The notes beneath the pieces are model-generated. The model was not told where the DNA came from, did not search any database, and was given only the letters and a program-made list of their open reading frames with translations. A DNA stretch of 64,000 nucleotides from Tillus elongatus (Eukaryota; Arthropoda; Insecta; Coleoptera; Cleridae): positions 150,698,769-150,762,768 of the forward strand of contig OZ023265.1 in the NCBI GenBank assembly GCA_964006375.1, read 5' to 3'. Positions 37,493 through 49,499 of this stretch are shown here, piece after piece. The translations under genes were made by a program, and so were the position numbers. How positions within the stretch are numbered: the stretch's first letter is position 1; each line of letters begins with the position of its first letter.

Positions 37493-37556
37493 ATAAACTA
37501 CCTGGTTCTGCACTGAGATGGCGACCCTGTTGTACATCTCCCAATGTTTTAGCTTA
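37493..37556. repeat. inverted copy of MITE interior
   Basis: CTACCTGGTTCTGCACTGAG followed by ATGGCGACCCTGTTGTACATCTC is the reverse complement of 36375-36440. Together they bracket the LINE fragment. Confidence 0.7.
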
Positions 37557-38033
37557 TTTGTGTAATACATTGTGTAATTAATCCCCGTAAAAATAATAAT
37601 TTAATAATAATAATAATAAAAATAAGCTTTAATTTTGTTTTTAATGTGTTTATACGTGAATTTATATCATTCAATTCACATATTCAATATACAAAAATTC
37701 CAATTTCCGTGAGCTACTACTGCTCTATCTGAGAAATAAATTTATTTCTTCTTTATTAAATTATCTTTGAAAACAATACATATTACTATCATGCAAAACA
37801 TAATTTAAAAGCTCCTTTGAAGTGCAATCCGACAAGCTAAAAATCCAATATTTTTATTATCACAAAGTTTGAAAAAAAAAAGTTGATATGTAAAGCTGAC
37901 TTTCCTACAAAGTTACTGATACCGCCATTTTCTATTTCGTAATTCGTTTAAATTAAAATTCTTATGTGGTACACCGTATTTGTTTTTTGTACATTTTTTT
38001 TCATGTTCTCAATTTACAATAAAAATAACTTAC
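37557..38033. other. intron sequence, nothing recognised
   Basis: AT-rich, with a short (AAT)n run at about 37600-37620. No supported feature before the exon. Confidence 0.4.
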
Positions 38034-38439
38034 CCATAACTCTTCTCTCTCGTCTCCTCCAGTATAGTACTGAGAGCTTTATCAGGCCTTTCCATATCAG
38101 TATCTGCAAATAACTGCTTCTTGGAGGTTGCGCTATTGTTGTCTTTGAATGAAACTTGTTCCATATTGTTCTGACCATGCTGAGGGGTACTGACTTGCAT
38201 TGCCTTCAGATTGAAGTTAAACATCTGGGTATCACAAGTGTTATTCAGTTCAGTGAGTACCTGATTATTGTTGCGGATCTCCTCGAAGGAAGAACCACTG
38301 CTGTCGTCTAGAGGTGGTAGCAGCCTGCGTGCGCTATCGATAGGCTGAGCTGCTGCAGCTATATCCATCCCTCCTCTTGAACCCGTCTCAGCCAACTCGT
38401 CTGCATTTAATACCTTGAAAGGAGTCTTCATGGCGCTAC
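38034..38439 (-). CDS. BubR1: BubR1 exon: KARD/B56-binding region
   Basis: 406 bp. The acceptor is TGATTTGAAG, the donor GG-GTAAGT, with split Gly codons at both ends. Visible residues 340-473. TPFKVLN near the start recalls the TPF segment before the KARD of vertebrate BubR1. Residues 461-466, LSTILE (38057-38074), followed by ETRE, fit the LxxIxE motif by which BubR1 KARD recruits PP2A-B56; the order LSxIxE-E/D-xRE is as in vertebrate BubR1. This motif marks BubR1 rather than Bub1. The rest is low-complexity and Asn/Gln-rich. Confidence 0.92.
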
Positions 38440-38643
38440 CTTCAAATCATATCAAAAGAGTGGCTACTTTAGTCTGCAGTGTCAACAAATTTCTTTTTTT
38501 TGAAATAGAATATATCAGTGGCTAAGAAATAATAGTCATGGCAGCAGTCAAAAGGAACCAGAACATTGTCACATTGCCTACTGACAAAGGAAGTGCCAGT
38601 GTCAATACGGATGCGGACAGCAAGGACGTGTGCCTACACACAC

Positions 38644-38750
38644 ATATCTATTTTGATTTTACCAACAAGGGGTATATACTTGGAAAAAGGGAAGGAGACG
38701 ACGAGGACACTTTTATAAAATTAGGCCCAAATGATAAAACCTTCAAGCTA
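38644..38750 (+). repeat. 107-bp direct repeat, left of a LINE
   Basis: Starts ATATCTATTTTGATTTTACC and ends ACCTTCAAGCTA. About 8 differences from 40233-40340. Flanks the LINE exactly. Confidence 0.88.
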
Positions 38751-40232
38751 GTAGTAGTAGTAGTAGTAGCAGTGGTGGGGAGGCTAACGCCAGGCGGGGA
38801 GGCTAACGCCAGGCACGTAGGCCACAATGGGCCCTTTTTGCCAACCCAGCAACCATGCTCTACACTTCCTCGGTTCCGTTGCCAAACTGCCTCGACCTCG
38901 AAATGAAGGCGATGACGGTCTTCAATTGGACGGTACTTACCTGGTTCCTCTGCAGAGTCCTCGAACGGAACAATTCTCTTCAAAGACACCCAATAAAAGC
39001 CTCACATTCACATAGCTAGTGGTAAGACTTCTCTTCATTCTCGCCGCATTTCTGGCAAATGGGATCCCTCTCGACACCTATCAATGTGAGGTGTCTTCTA
39101 AGAGCGCAGTAACCTGTCAGCACCCCAAGGATGCGGCAAAGCGCCGGTCGACTCCTACCGAGTAGCCAGACAGTCTTATCTCTGTTCAGCCGTTCCACGA
39201 AGTCCCTCGCCTGCCTACAGGCCAACCCCCCAGTGCCTCTCCATGGCCTCCTCTATCCACCTGTCTAAGGCAACAGAGACTGTCTTCCTACTTATGCCTA
39301 TCGCAGGCTCCGGGCCACAGAACGGCCGCCTGGAACCAAGACTTGAGAGATCTTTCGCCACCTCATTTCCCGCTATGCCACAGTGTCCCGGAACCCACAC
39401 AAGTTGCACCTCCTTTGTCCTGGCTAGTCCTTTAAGGACATCAGCGCACTCTTGAACCAGTGTTGACCTAATTTTGGACGCGCAGACTGTCTGGAGGGCC
39501 GCCTGGCTATCCGAGCAAATGTATACACATTTCTCAGGACTCATCCTCACATCCTATCGATTGTATACCTCAGTCTCGAATGCCATGGTATATGCGCCCA
39601 GAGCATAACTCACGCGCACCCCCAGGCTGTCGATGTATATTCCTGTCCCTGAGGATTGTTGATCCTCCAGCCGTGATCCATCGGTAAAACAGACCAGGCT
39701 TGCGGGCTGGAATGCAAGCTCATATTCCCTCCACTGATCCCTACTGGGGATTCTGAGGGTATATGGCCTAGTCAACCTAATATCATCCTCTGCATTCCGT
39801 ACCTTGATGGTGGAAATCGGAATGTCGTTTTCCACCTTCTTAGCAACTCTTGCATGCCCTATTATTGCTCTTTCTCCGCACGAGTATTCAGAGTCTCGCA
39901 TTCTAAGATGTGACGCCATAGCGGTGGCAGCATCAGCAAGATCTCTAGCGCGGCTGAGGGTGTCGTCCTCATAGCGCCTGTGATACCCAGGATTGCCAAC
40001 CTTTGGAGTTTGGCCAGCTTCTTGGTAGCAGTTTGGTTCACACCACACCACCAGACCAAAGCCTGATGATCGCAGTGTAAATGCAATGAAGGATCCGAGG
40101 CTTAAGGTCACCAGGTCCTCCCTATCACTCGATGCAGCTGCCAGAGGGTTGCTACTCCCTTCCTTACTACTCATTCTATTTGCGACCCCCATGTTAGTTT
40201 GGAGTCCAGGACCACCCCCAGATATTTGACAA
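38751..40232 (-). pseudogene. 5'-truncated RNase H-bearing LINE between long direct repeats
   Basis: Minus strand; same family as 2098-3476. The 3' tail is (CTA)n, seen as the TAG run at 38752-38770. A 20-bp internal repeat (GGGGAGGCTAACGCCAGGC twice) lies at 38776-38814. Coding pieces: 39554-40336 (reverse-transcriptase end; PSRDQWREYELAF, FTDGSRL at the RNase H start), 39215-39550 (SDSQAALQ, VWVPGHCGIAGNEVA) and 39016-39225 (GYCALRRHL, CQKCGENEE). Broken by frameshifts. The 5' end falls in the reverse-transcriptase thumb. Confidence 0.85.
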
Positions 40233-40340
40233 ATATCTATTTTTATTTTACTAACAAGGGGTATATACTTGGAAAAAGGGAAGGAGATGAAGAGGACAGT
40301 TTTTGTAAAATTAGGCCCAAATGATAAAACCTTCAAGCTA
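40233..40340 (+). repeat. 108-bp direct repeat, right of a LINE
   Basis: Partner of 38644-38750, same orientation, ending in the same ACCTTCAAGCTA. Either a very long target-site duplication or a pre-existing tandem repeat into which the LINE inserted. Confidence 0.88.
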
Positions 40341-42934
40341 AAACGAATTGAACAGAACTGCTGGAGACATAAAATAATGGTTGTACCAATGTGACATCGC
40401 TTATCACTATTAAAAAAAAATTACATATGTAATCAAATTTATTGTGGTATAAATTTATTCCTACAGTTAAATTTCTATAAATAACTACAACTACTGTTAA
40501 AGAAGTTAACTATTAATAAAATTAATTCCTTATTTCTAAATAATACACTACTTGAAAATAATTAATAATTATTTTATTAAACAGTTAATCACGCAACGAA
40601 CTTGCTTTTTCAGCCATATTGATAAAATTGCTAATTATTTGGAAAGGAACCTAGAATAATGGAATAGATCTACTAAAGTAGAATTCTTTCATATTGAAAG
40701 AAATTGTGGAAATATTTGTTACCTGGTTGTATGGAGTATCCTTTAAGTAAAATCACCTTATGTTTTTTTATCTGTGCCAATGTGGTTTTGTCAGAGTTTC
40801 TTGATGTTTTTTTAAAGGATATTCTGGAAGCTGAACAATGACAATTCATTAAAAAAAATCCCTAAATAAAATCTGTTCAATCAAAGTGATAAAAAAGTAT
40901 ATAATGAGTTTAGACACATAAAAGAGGTTGAAAAAGAAATAGTAAAGATATCTCTTCTATACAGCTCAAAATTGGAGTTGTGCGAACCCACGCTTTTTGA
41001 ACCGAACTATGAATGAACCCAAGAAAATATGTTGCTTCGAACCTGGAACCTCGGAAATAGTCAGTTTAAAATTCACACTCAAATCGAACTTCTTAAAAAT
41101 TCAAAATCGAACTTACCAAAATTCGTCAATGTTTATATTTAATTTCCTTAAATACAAAATTTAGGTATATGGTAGCATACAATATTTGTTATGTGAAAGA
41201 AAGCAAAGGTTAGACAAAATTTGCAGGTTGATTTGGTGAAAATGCATTCTTCCAGTGCAAATGTTAGTTGTGAAGATGGATCAACATTGAATCAAAAATA
41301 CAAAAACTTTTTAGATTAATACAGCTAACAAGCTAAGCTCAATAATTATACAGGGTGTTTCATAATTGACTGCTGATTCTTAAGGGTGATCATTAATAAT
41401 AATAATAATAATAATGTATTTATTTAGAAACAAATGTAACTACATTTGCACCAAGAAGGCGAAGATTAGCAATTGAACTACTCTATAACTCTTAACCTTC
41501 AAAGTTAAGAAAACATTTCAGGACGCAGCAAGTGTGTTATAGTAGCGAATTTTCATAAGAATTGCACACTATTATTATAGGGCATATTAGTAAATATTTA
41601 TTACTTTAAACTTACACAGACCTTAAAGATCAATTTTAGAGGTCCTAGTATGCACACATTTGAAGAATTCTATCGAAAGTGTTAGCATCGATATCTCTCT
41701 ATTATCAAAAAAATCTTGTGTTCCGACTCCTTTTGAGAAAAATTCCCAAAACTAAATTTTCTATGAACCTAAATAATTAAATTTTGCTATATCTGTAGAT
41801 AGTGTAAGTCTTTAAAAGAAACTTGTATTACAAATTCCATTAACTGTACAAAAAATTTCCAGAAGGAAACTTAATTAATATTTAGAAAAGTAAAGTATCT
41901 GCCAAATTACAAACGTAGCATGTATTTTTCCTTATTAATCGCCAGTAAGATTTCGTTTTAGTCAACCTAATCAAACTGGTTTCTTCAATATCAACAATAA
42001 CAAAATTATAATATCAGACTCAAAGGTGACAAACTTATTCAGGCGTTTTAAACAAAAATGAGATCTTGTTCAAAACATATGAAATCTGTGCACTATTGTT
42101 TCTCCAAATGTCAAAATAAAACATAAAAAATCTTACATTCATCAAGCTGGATTCAATCGCATCACCTTCTGCTTAAGAGGCAAGCGTGATACCCACGGCA
42201 CCATCCAATTATACTTCAACTAACGTTTTATTTGCGTGATACTTTAGATCAGCTTCATGCCCGGGATATGAGATTCAAAGTATACGTAACAATTAATTAC
42301 AGAATTAGTAGAATTACCATTTAAACACATCCCATGACTGTTTCAGTCTTACATGACGTCTTATGTTTAAGTTTAAAGATACAAGAAACTATTTTAGAAT
42401 CATTTTTATAGAGACTTGGCTTGATTTTGTTTACATTTCTACTATATTATGCAACAGCATAATATACCTATGCTGAGCTAAAACTATATTTGAGGCCGTT
42501 CATAAAGCTACAAATATAGTGTCTTTTAATAATTGATTGAATCCGCCAGTTAAATAACAATCACTTGGCAAATTTTTAATTTCATGTTGTCTGTCATTTT
42601 CCATAATTGCGGTCGAGACTTCACGATTGTTGGTTCGGGAATATGTTTTATGCCTGGTATATATTTAGTTTGGTTACTGTTGATGTATGGTTTATTCCTG
42701 TTGTATAAATCAATCTACACGTGGCAGGTAACTACTCTGCCCGTCAGTCATTGGACTTTAACCACTAAGTCATGTAAGTGAGAAACTTGAAGAGCAGAAA
42801 AAAAAGGGGGGGGGGGAGGGGGAGAATAACATCAAAATAAAATATATTCATGGTGTTCCAAAGATTGTTAAGACTGATTTAAACATGTAGATGTGTCCAG
42901 CGTACATAATGCATCATGATGTAACATTAAGTGT
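40341..42934. other. AT-rich intron with MITE pieces
   Basis: No coding region supported. 40976-41345 is an hAT-like element (next entry). 41349-41375 (ACAGGGTGTTTCATAATTG) looks like a DNA-transposon terminus. (AAT)n lies at 41396-41418. 41521-41640 starts with GGACGCAG and belongs to the family seen at 58421 and 62502. A poly(G) run is at 42806-42826. Confidence 0.45.
40976..41345 (-). mobile_element. hAT-like non-autonomous element, truncated
   Basis: In reverse complement this aligns with both halves of the LINE-split element at 1629-3652: the TTGATCCATCTTCA block with AACCTGCA, and then the part that follows the LINE. It therefore shows the uninterrupted arrangement at the LINE target site (TCAACCTGCAAATTTTGTC). 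It ends in GTGCGAACC-type repeats. Confidence 0.6.
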
Positions 42935-44420
42935 TGTTTTCAGAATGTGTGTGGCTTACGAACTAAAGTTGATGAATTCTATGCTTCGGTGAGCAATTGT
43001 GAGTTTGTCATTATTTCTCTAACCGAGACATGGCTAACGGATGATCTGTCAAGTGATGAGTGGTTTCCTGATGGGTATGTGGTTCTTAGGTGGGATAGGC
43101 GTGTGGATGCTATGAATGTTTCCCACGAGGGGGTGGTGTTCTGGTTGCCGCGTGAACACCTGTTGTGTGCAAAGTAATTGAAGTGGATATATTGAACAAC
43201 CTTGTACCATCTATTGACTTATGCAGATGTAAATTTAAATCGTGTAGTTTGGTTGGCTGTGTGATCTATGTGCCTCCGTATGTCACCTTGGATGACTATG
43301 AAATTTTTTTCGAAACTCTTCAGCAAGCAAGTGAACTGTTTGGGTATAATGTATTGTTTTTAGGTGATTTTAATGCTAGTACAGATAGTAAGAAACTTAT
43401 TGTTACAAACTTTGCTAGTTTTTTCGACTACACTCAATATAATGAAATACAAAATGTTAATGGAAGAATTCTGGTCTTAGTTTTTTTTTTAGATGTGAAG
43501 TGTAGAGTTTCACATGAAGGAGTGCCTTTGGTGCGGAAAGACCTACAGCACCCTTGTTTGTTGATATTTCTTTGAATAGTTCATTTAGGTCATTTGATGT
43601 TTGTAGAGCACTGAGGATGTATAATTTCAGAGAGGCTAATTACATTGCATTGTATGATGCACTGCTCGGGGTTGATTGGTCTTTCCTGTATGACTGTCTT
43701 GACTGCAATGAAGCATGTGATAGGTTTTATAACACACTGTATGGGGTGTTTGATGCACACATGCCTGTATATAGGAATTGTAAATATAGCTACCCTGTGT
43801 GGTATAATGATCAGATTAGAGTCAATATTAAACTGAAACATGAGCATTGGTTAATGTATAAAAGTAGTGGTTCAGACTATCACTTGCAAAGCTTTGGGGA
43901 ATTGCGAATTTTGGTGAAGAGTCAGATTGCCGATGCATATAGGAGGTATCTGTGTGACACCCGCAGTCGATCACTGACTGTCCTAAGAATTTCTAGTCAT
44001 ATGTAAATAATTTTAAAAAAAACGCACAAGAATACCTGGTCAGATGTATTATAACGGTGATGCGCTAACTGGCTCACAACAAATAGTTGATGCGTTTGTT
44101 GCATTCTTTGGTAGTGTTTATTGACTTACAGAATAATGCGTCTGACACAGAGCCTAATCAGTATTACGTCCACCTATCTAGAATTATGGAGGAAGAGATA
44201 TGGAGTGCTATAAAAAAATTAAGCAGTAAAATGACGTCTGGCCCAGATCAGATTCCGTCTCCTTGTGAAAGACTGCACTGGTGTTTGAGTTGTTCCACTT
44301 TGCTACATATTTAATTTATGTTTGAACACTGGTCGGTTTCCTTCGATCTGGAAGTTGGCACGTATATGCCCCATATTTAAGACTGGTGATGTATCTTTGG
44401 TCATCAACTATCAAATTTAA
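42935..44420 (+). pseudogene. LINE endonuclease plus start of RT (Jockey-type)
   Basis: Endonuclease in pieces: NVCGLRTKVDEFY and SLTETWLTDDLSSDEW (42943-43080), then VIYVPPYVTLDDYE and LGDFN (43255-43377). The linker region 43554-44006 is open. An RT N-terminal block (MTSGPDQIPS, about 44230-44260; GRFPSIWKLARICPIFKTGD) breaks off after VINYQ at about 44417, beside a transposon. Frames shift at least three times. Dead. Confidence 0.8.
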
Positions 44421-44433
44421 CATTTTTTGATTG

Positions 44434-45990
44434 ATATTGGCTGATCGAAATAACTAGAATTTTTTTACAGTAGTTATGCTAAGTGAAGTACATGCTTTGA
44501 TACTCCTAATGAAAAATGATTAAATGTAGTGATCTGGGTATGTTGTGTACCCTTTTTTTTTCAATCATTTCTATGCCACTGACTTTAATGCAAAGGTGAC
44601 ATTTTTTGTAGATACCTCGTTTTGGGAAGCAAAGTCATCTTACGTATTCATCGTGGGACCCACGGTTTCCAAGAGATTTCAGATTGTAAGAACCCAAGTT
44701 CAAATTTAAAAATGAATGCTTTTAACATTAACTGGCCATGGTTAACTTCTGACAATTGGTTATTTGATTATTAATACATGTTTACGTGTCAAACTATGAT
44801 TTGAGTTTGACTTGTGACAATTTTGTAGTTGCTTTTGTGAGGTATTTGATATAAGTTTAGAGTTTAGATTGTGTTGGTTTTATTCCTATTTTTTATCTTG
44901 ACACTGACGAGATACATCATGAATAAGGTTACCTCTCGTGATTAAGCTTTTGGTTTTAATTTATGGCAAAGCTCGTTGCAATGGCAGGATTGCTGGTCAA
45001 TTGTACATGGAATGATTTCCAGGTCGTCCAACCCAATTTCATAGGGTATTCGGAAGAGATATTCAGAGATTGCAGGAAGCAGGAACTTAAATAAATCGGG
45101 TTAACTGATGAGTTCCAAGAAATTGTCAAACTTTAAGGTGTGCTTCATAAGGTAGAACAAGTGCTTCATGAGGTAGAATAAAATCCATCAATTAGCAGTC
45201 AAAATGTTGCATATATCATGGGTGTGAACCACGTAAGTGTTTGGAAAGCTTTGTGTACAAAGGATTCAAGAAATAACTTTAGTCGAGTTCCCACCATGAA
45301 TAAAATTTTTGGGGCGATTCGTTAAATGTTGTCAAGTTGCAAGCACAATTTCCACAGGTTGTGCTTTTTACTGATGGCATGCTTCACCAGAGAAGGCATT
45401 TTTAATTCCTGTAATAGCTATGTATGGGCTGAAGAAAATCCGCACGTCATCGCTCAACTAAATTTTAGCACAAGTACAGTGTCAACGTGTGGGCTGGTAT
45501 TATCGACGGTCACTTAATTGGACTGTACCTTCTCACAAATCGTCTAACCGGTCCCATTTATTTGATATTCTTGCAAAAAGTGTTGCCAGAATTGTTGAAA
45601 GAAGTGCCATTGGGAATTCGTCAAGAGATGTGGCTGCAGCATGACGGTGCACCCGCCCACTTTTTGCTTGATGTCTGAAACTACCTCAACCAAGTGTATG
45701 GTGAACGAAGGATTGATCGAGTGGGACCAGTTGCCACGCTCTCCGGACTTAGCACCACTAGATTTTTGTTATGGAGTCATATTAAAAGTCTTTTTAGCCA
45801 GAGATCCAAACAACGACATATTTTCAACAGTCCACATAAAAGGTGCAAGGCTTGTGTGGATGCTGGTGGCCTTCATTTTCAACATTTATTGTAATGTTTC
45901 AAAAAGTATTGTGATCATTATTTGTTGTGTAACATGACAAAAACGTAAAACTATTGTAAAACATTTCTGGTTATTCCGATCAGCCAATAT
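44434..45990 (+). pseudogene. Tc1/mariner-superfamily transposon with 42-bp TIRs
   Basis: ATATTGGCTGATCGAAATAA at 44434 and the reverse complement of 45949-45990 agree over about 42 bp with a few mismatches. The interior holds a decayed transposase: NVAYIMGVNHVSVWKAL (helix-turn-helix side), VWAEENPHVIAQ, VNVWAGIIDGHLIG, GPIYLIFLQKVLPELL, LQHDGAPAHFLLDV (second catalytic block at about 45632-45676) and SPDLAPLDF (third block). Stops and frameshifts throughout. Same broad DDE_3 group as the elements at 29598 and 50581, but a different family. Confidence 0.82.
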
Positions 45991-47129
45991 TTAGCCATAC
46001 AAAACATATTTTTTTGAACGATTTTAACATCCTGTACGTCGACATATGCCTATAGGAAATTTTCTGTCTATTTTTGCATTTCCTACATGCCATACAAATT
46101 TGTAACATGTATTCATTAGCACCCTGTATTTATTAATAGATACCTGAAAAACATTAACACATTTTATGAAGTACACTAGCTATTATGGTAATTCTGCATG
46201 CTTTCAGCAAATCTAAGAGATCATGCATTATTTCCATTGTGAGTTATTTTATTTCACATTATGAAAACAAATCTCCTGGGAATTCCTGTGGACATAGTGT
46301 ACTTACTATAATGCCTATAATAGTGCATGCTTAGTGTTTTTAAAAAGCCTTAGATCAATACATTAAGCCCTTACAAGAAAACTGGTTAACATGCAACAAT
46401 TCGCCTAACAGAAGGGCAAAGCCACATTAGATACCCTACACCAGGGGTGGCAAACCTATGACACACGTGCCAGAGGTGGCATGCATGAAAAATTTGCTGC
46501 CCGATGAAAATTTGCCGGTGCAGAGTTTAGATTCGCAGGTACACGTGAGCGTGTTTCGCCCTCAGAGGAAGAAAAACATAGAGACAGCACCCCTATAATA
46601 CGCCTAATACGAAAGTGATACTGTCATTGTTTTGAGAGGAGAATTGGAAGCGCTTGAACTCAGACTGAAAATAAACAAACAAGCTGTCGACACTAGAGAT
46701 GGCTATACAGTGTGTCCCAAACTGAATGGGAATGTATTGCTATCTCCGTTATTATTAGAGATACGGAGACGGTTAAATTAGCAATGTTTTGTAGAATTTC
46801 ATGCTCGTTCCAAATATAACTTGTATTTTGCCCTGCCTCTTTTCGTTTTCGAGTTATTTTGAAAAAACCAAATTTGTCGATTTCTTTTTTCTTTAATATC
46901 TAAGTAGGCGTTGATCTGACATGTCTAAGCCTTCCACATTATCAGGACACTTTTTACAGAGTAATCTTTTTGTGCTATTCTCAACTTTGGATTGTCATTT
47001 GTTTTTGAGCTACAGGTATCAACGTTTGTTTTTATTATAGCAGCCATATTGGATTTTTTGCTCATGTGGAGCCTGGGGAGAGCTTTCCAATAATGTACAA
47101 CATGCTTGAGAAATCTTGTAATTGCACTG
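45991..47129. other. intron sequence with hAT-type terminus at 46441
   Basis: ACCAGGGGTGGCAAACCTAT at 46441-46460 is the classic CAGGGGTGGC-type hAT end, with further sequence to about 46600. The matching right end was not found. TACAGTGTGTCCCAAACTGA at about 46708 resembles another transposon terminus. No coding region. Confidence 0.45.
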
Positions 47130-47960
47130 AAAATATTGGCTAAAGAATTGCTGACTGCAAAGGCCTCCACTGCTCACCCTTGTGGATCGGTTTTTGAAGA
47201 TCCTAGCCATTCCTTATTATTGAAGTCACCAAGAATAGTGACCTCGTAGGAAGAATATTCAGAAATCAGATGGTCGGTTTTTTCAGAAAGGTAGACAAAG
47301 AGCTGGACAAAGTTGTTGTCAGAAGGTGACCGGTAGATGCAACAGATGAATTTAGTTGCAGCCCTGAGAGAGTTTTATCCATAGTATGTCTTTTCTTCCA
47401 GCTTCTAAATTGGGCAGTCTGGTGCAGGGTAGATGCTACGGACGTATGCGCACACGCCTTCATGCAATCTAAAGGAAGTAAGAAGCTCATCCCGGGGAAA
47501 TCGAGGTGATTAGTGGCTGTTCTGGCACTGATTTGGGTTTCGGTGAGGAAGAGGAGTTGGAGCCTATTAGCCTGGGAGAAATGGTGGACGGAGTTCAGGT
47601 TAGAATTTATGCCACATATATTCAAGAAGGATATGTTAAATCTTGATGCTGGCACCCTCTGTACACCCCTCTCCCAGAGATCCGAATGGAGGGGTAGTTT
47701 ACCTCCGGAATCTTTTGTACAAGGAGGAGCCATCATCATTTTTACTTATAAGGGAAACCGACTCATACACCAGAACCGGAAACGTCTGTTGGGACTTCAC
47801 CGGCCCCTTGATATGCAGGGTAGTACCTCCTCGGGCGTGAAAAAATCCTTTACTATCACGTAAAGGAAAATTCCACTACCACTTGCTTGACTCCGATTAG
47901 TCGCCTCGTACGACAGGCAGGAGTTACCATGGGCCTATTCTTTTAGTTAGTCCCCGGACC
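47130..47960 (-). pseudogene. RTE-like LINE, 5' part with endonuclease
   Basis: Minus strand: a 5' leader containing GTCGTACGAGGCGACTAATC, then an endonuclease start (FLNICGINSNLNSVHHF, LLFLTETQIS), and further on VTILGDFNNKEWLG (about 47205-47245) and AVEAFAVSNSLANI. GDFN followed by N-K-EWL is typical of RTE/Proto2-like endonucleases. Frames are broken. Reverse transcriptase is absent. Confidence 0.65.
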
Positions 47961-48800
47961 ACAGGGGACCGAACAATGTGAACAATATTAGTAGTACTAA
48001 TAATAGATTCATAATTTGTAAAGGCTACTGCTTGCGATGTGAGTGTGGTTGGTGATATTGTAGTGGACCATATATCTGCTCACGTTGCACTATTGTATGA
48101 GGGAGCTTTAGGGTTGAGTAGATTAGCCAAGGGCTAGACTTCGCCATGGGGTTCCATCTTAGCTTATCTTAGATTAGCTTGAATTGTGGATTTTAATTCT
48201 TTTGTAGTAATTTCTTGTTTTTATAGTATTTAATAAAGGCGATTAATAATAATGTAAGAAATCAACTTGATACTTGGGAGAGGAACCAGATGCTGTCATA
48301 TTGGAGGAAAACGCCAGGCTTAAGGCACGCAAAACGGTTCATCACCATATCAACAGAGAAGTTTGAACTGCTCCTTAAATTAAACAGGAACGACTTGAGA
48401 ATAATAACAGGACTTTTCACAACACACTGCCTAGTAAGGTATCACCTCATTAAGATGGGTAAGGTGGACAGTGAAAACTGCAGATACGACACTGAAGCAT
48501 GCATTGGTCATTTGTGCATGATCATGCACAAAAGACCATTTCGGTTCGCAGCGCTGAGAGCTCAAAGGCCTATACCAGTCATTAAACAATATATAACTTG
48601 CCACTTTCTCAGTTGAGTTTGCTTGTGGAAAAAAGGTAGCAGGACTGCATAAAGTTTCAACTTTTTGGGCAACTATTATAAAACAGTCATGCACAAAATA
48701 TCCATTGGGGTTACAGCGTTGAGGCAAAAGACCTATATGATTCATTGAGCAATCTACAAAACCTAGGAAACATCTGTGTATATAAAACCTCAGAACTCAC
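47961..48800. other. intron; LINE 3' fragments at 48260-48760
   Basis: 48290-48616 reads FELLLKLNRNDLRIITGLFT and HLIKMGKVDSENC, the C-terminal end of an RNase H-type LINE. Two copies of its tail (GCAGCGCTGAGAG at about 48550; a variant at about 48715) follow. Related to 28575-28900. 47961-48250 holds nothing recognised. Confidence 0.5.
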
Positions 48801-49377
48801 CTTTAGGCTGAATATGATCCTGTATTCCTAGATTAGACTGTTCGTAAATATTAAACTTAGTAATTTCATTCTTTGGTTTAATCTTGATAGAGACCTCTGG
48901 TGTACTGGGCAAATTCCAAATATCAAAATGAGAGATATGAAGATTGGGTTGTTCGACTGGCTTGGCGGGCGATGCGAACGGCTGCTGCATCTGCTGCTGT
49001 TCATCCTGTGGCCATCCCACCGATGTCATCTGTTGATGACCCAACGAGGTATTGGTCTGCACGGGCTTGGGATCGTTGTAGATACAAATAGGTGATTGAT
49101 GAGGTGATTGCACCTTCTGTACAAACTCCAACTGGGAACCGGCATGTTGCTGTTGACTGAGCAAGGAATGTTGTTGGTAGGAGTCTCTAGAAGAAGACTG
49201 TTGAGAATGTGTGCTGATGTTTGGTTGGAACTGAGGTTGAATGTGTTGTTCAGTGAATGCAAATGAGGAACTGTTGCCAATGGTCTGAGAGAGTTGACCC
49301 ATCTGGCCGAATTGTTCGTGTGTATGGTTACTGACCGGAAACTGGTACATGTCTTGATGCTGAGGTGTTTGTTCTCT
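48801..49377 (-). CDS. BubR1: BubR1 exon: Gln-rich central region
   Basis: 577 bp. Acceptor CTGTTCCCACAG, phase 0; donor G-GTGAGT, one base carried over. Visible residues 147-338. Low-complexity, rich in Gln, Ser and Pro (HSQQSSSRDSYQQHS), as expected for the disordered stretch between GLEBS and KARD. SHFDIWNLPSTP and KFNIYEQ are small conserved-looking islands; KFNIYEQ falls one residue short of an ABBA consensus (Gln where Asp/Glu is expected). No enzymatic domain. Confidence 0.9.
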
Positions 49378-49499
49378 CTGTGGGAACAGACAATATATTA
49401 GCTTATGAGTGTTCCAGTTATTAAACTTATTATTTTAATTTATTTATTTATTACCTTATTGTATAACTATTTTTGTATTAGATACTATATTTATTATTT

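Noticed and set aside
38538..38906. Plus-strand frame with a Val run (LVVVVVVAVV)
   Set aside because: The Val run is the (TAG)n tail of the antisense LINE read in another frame.
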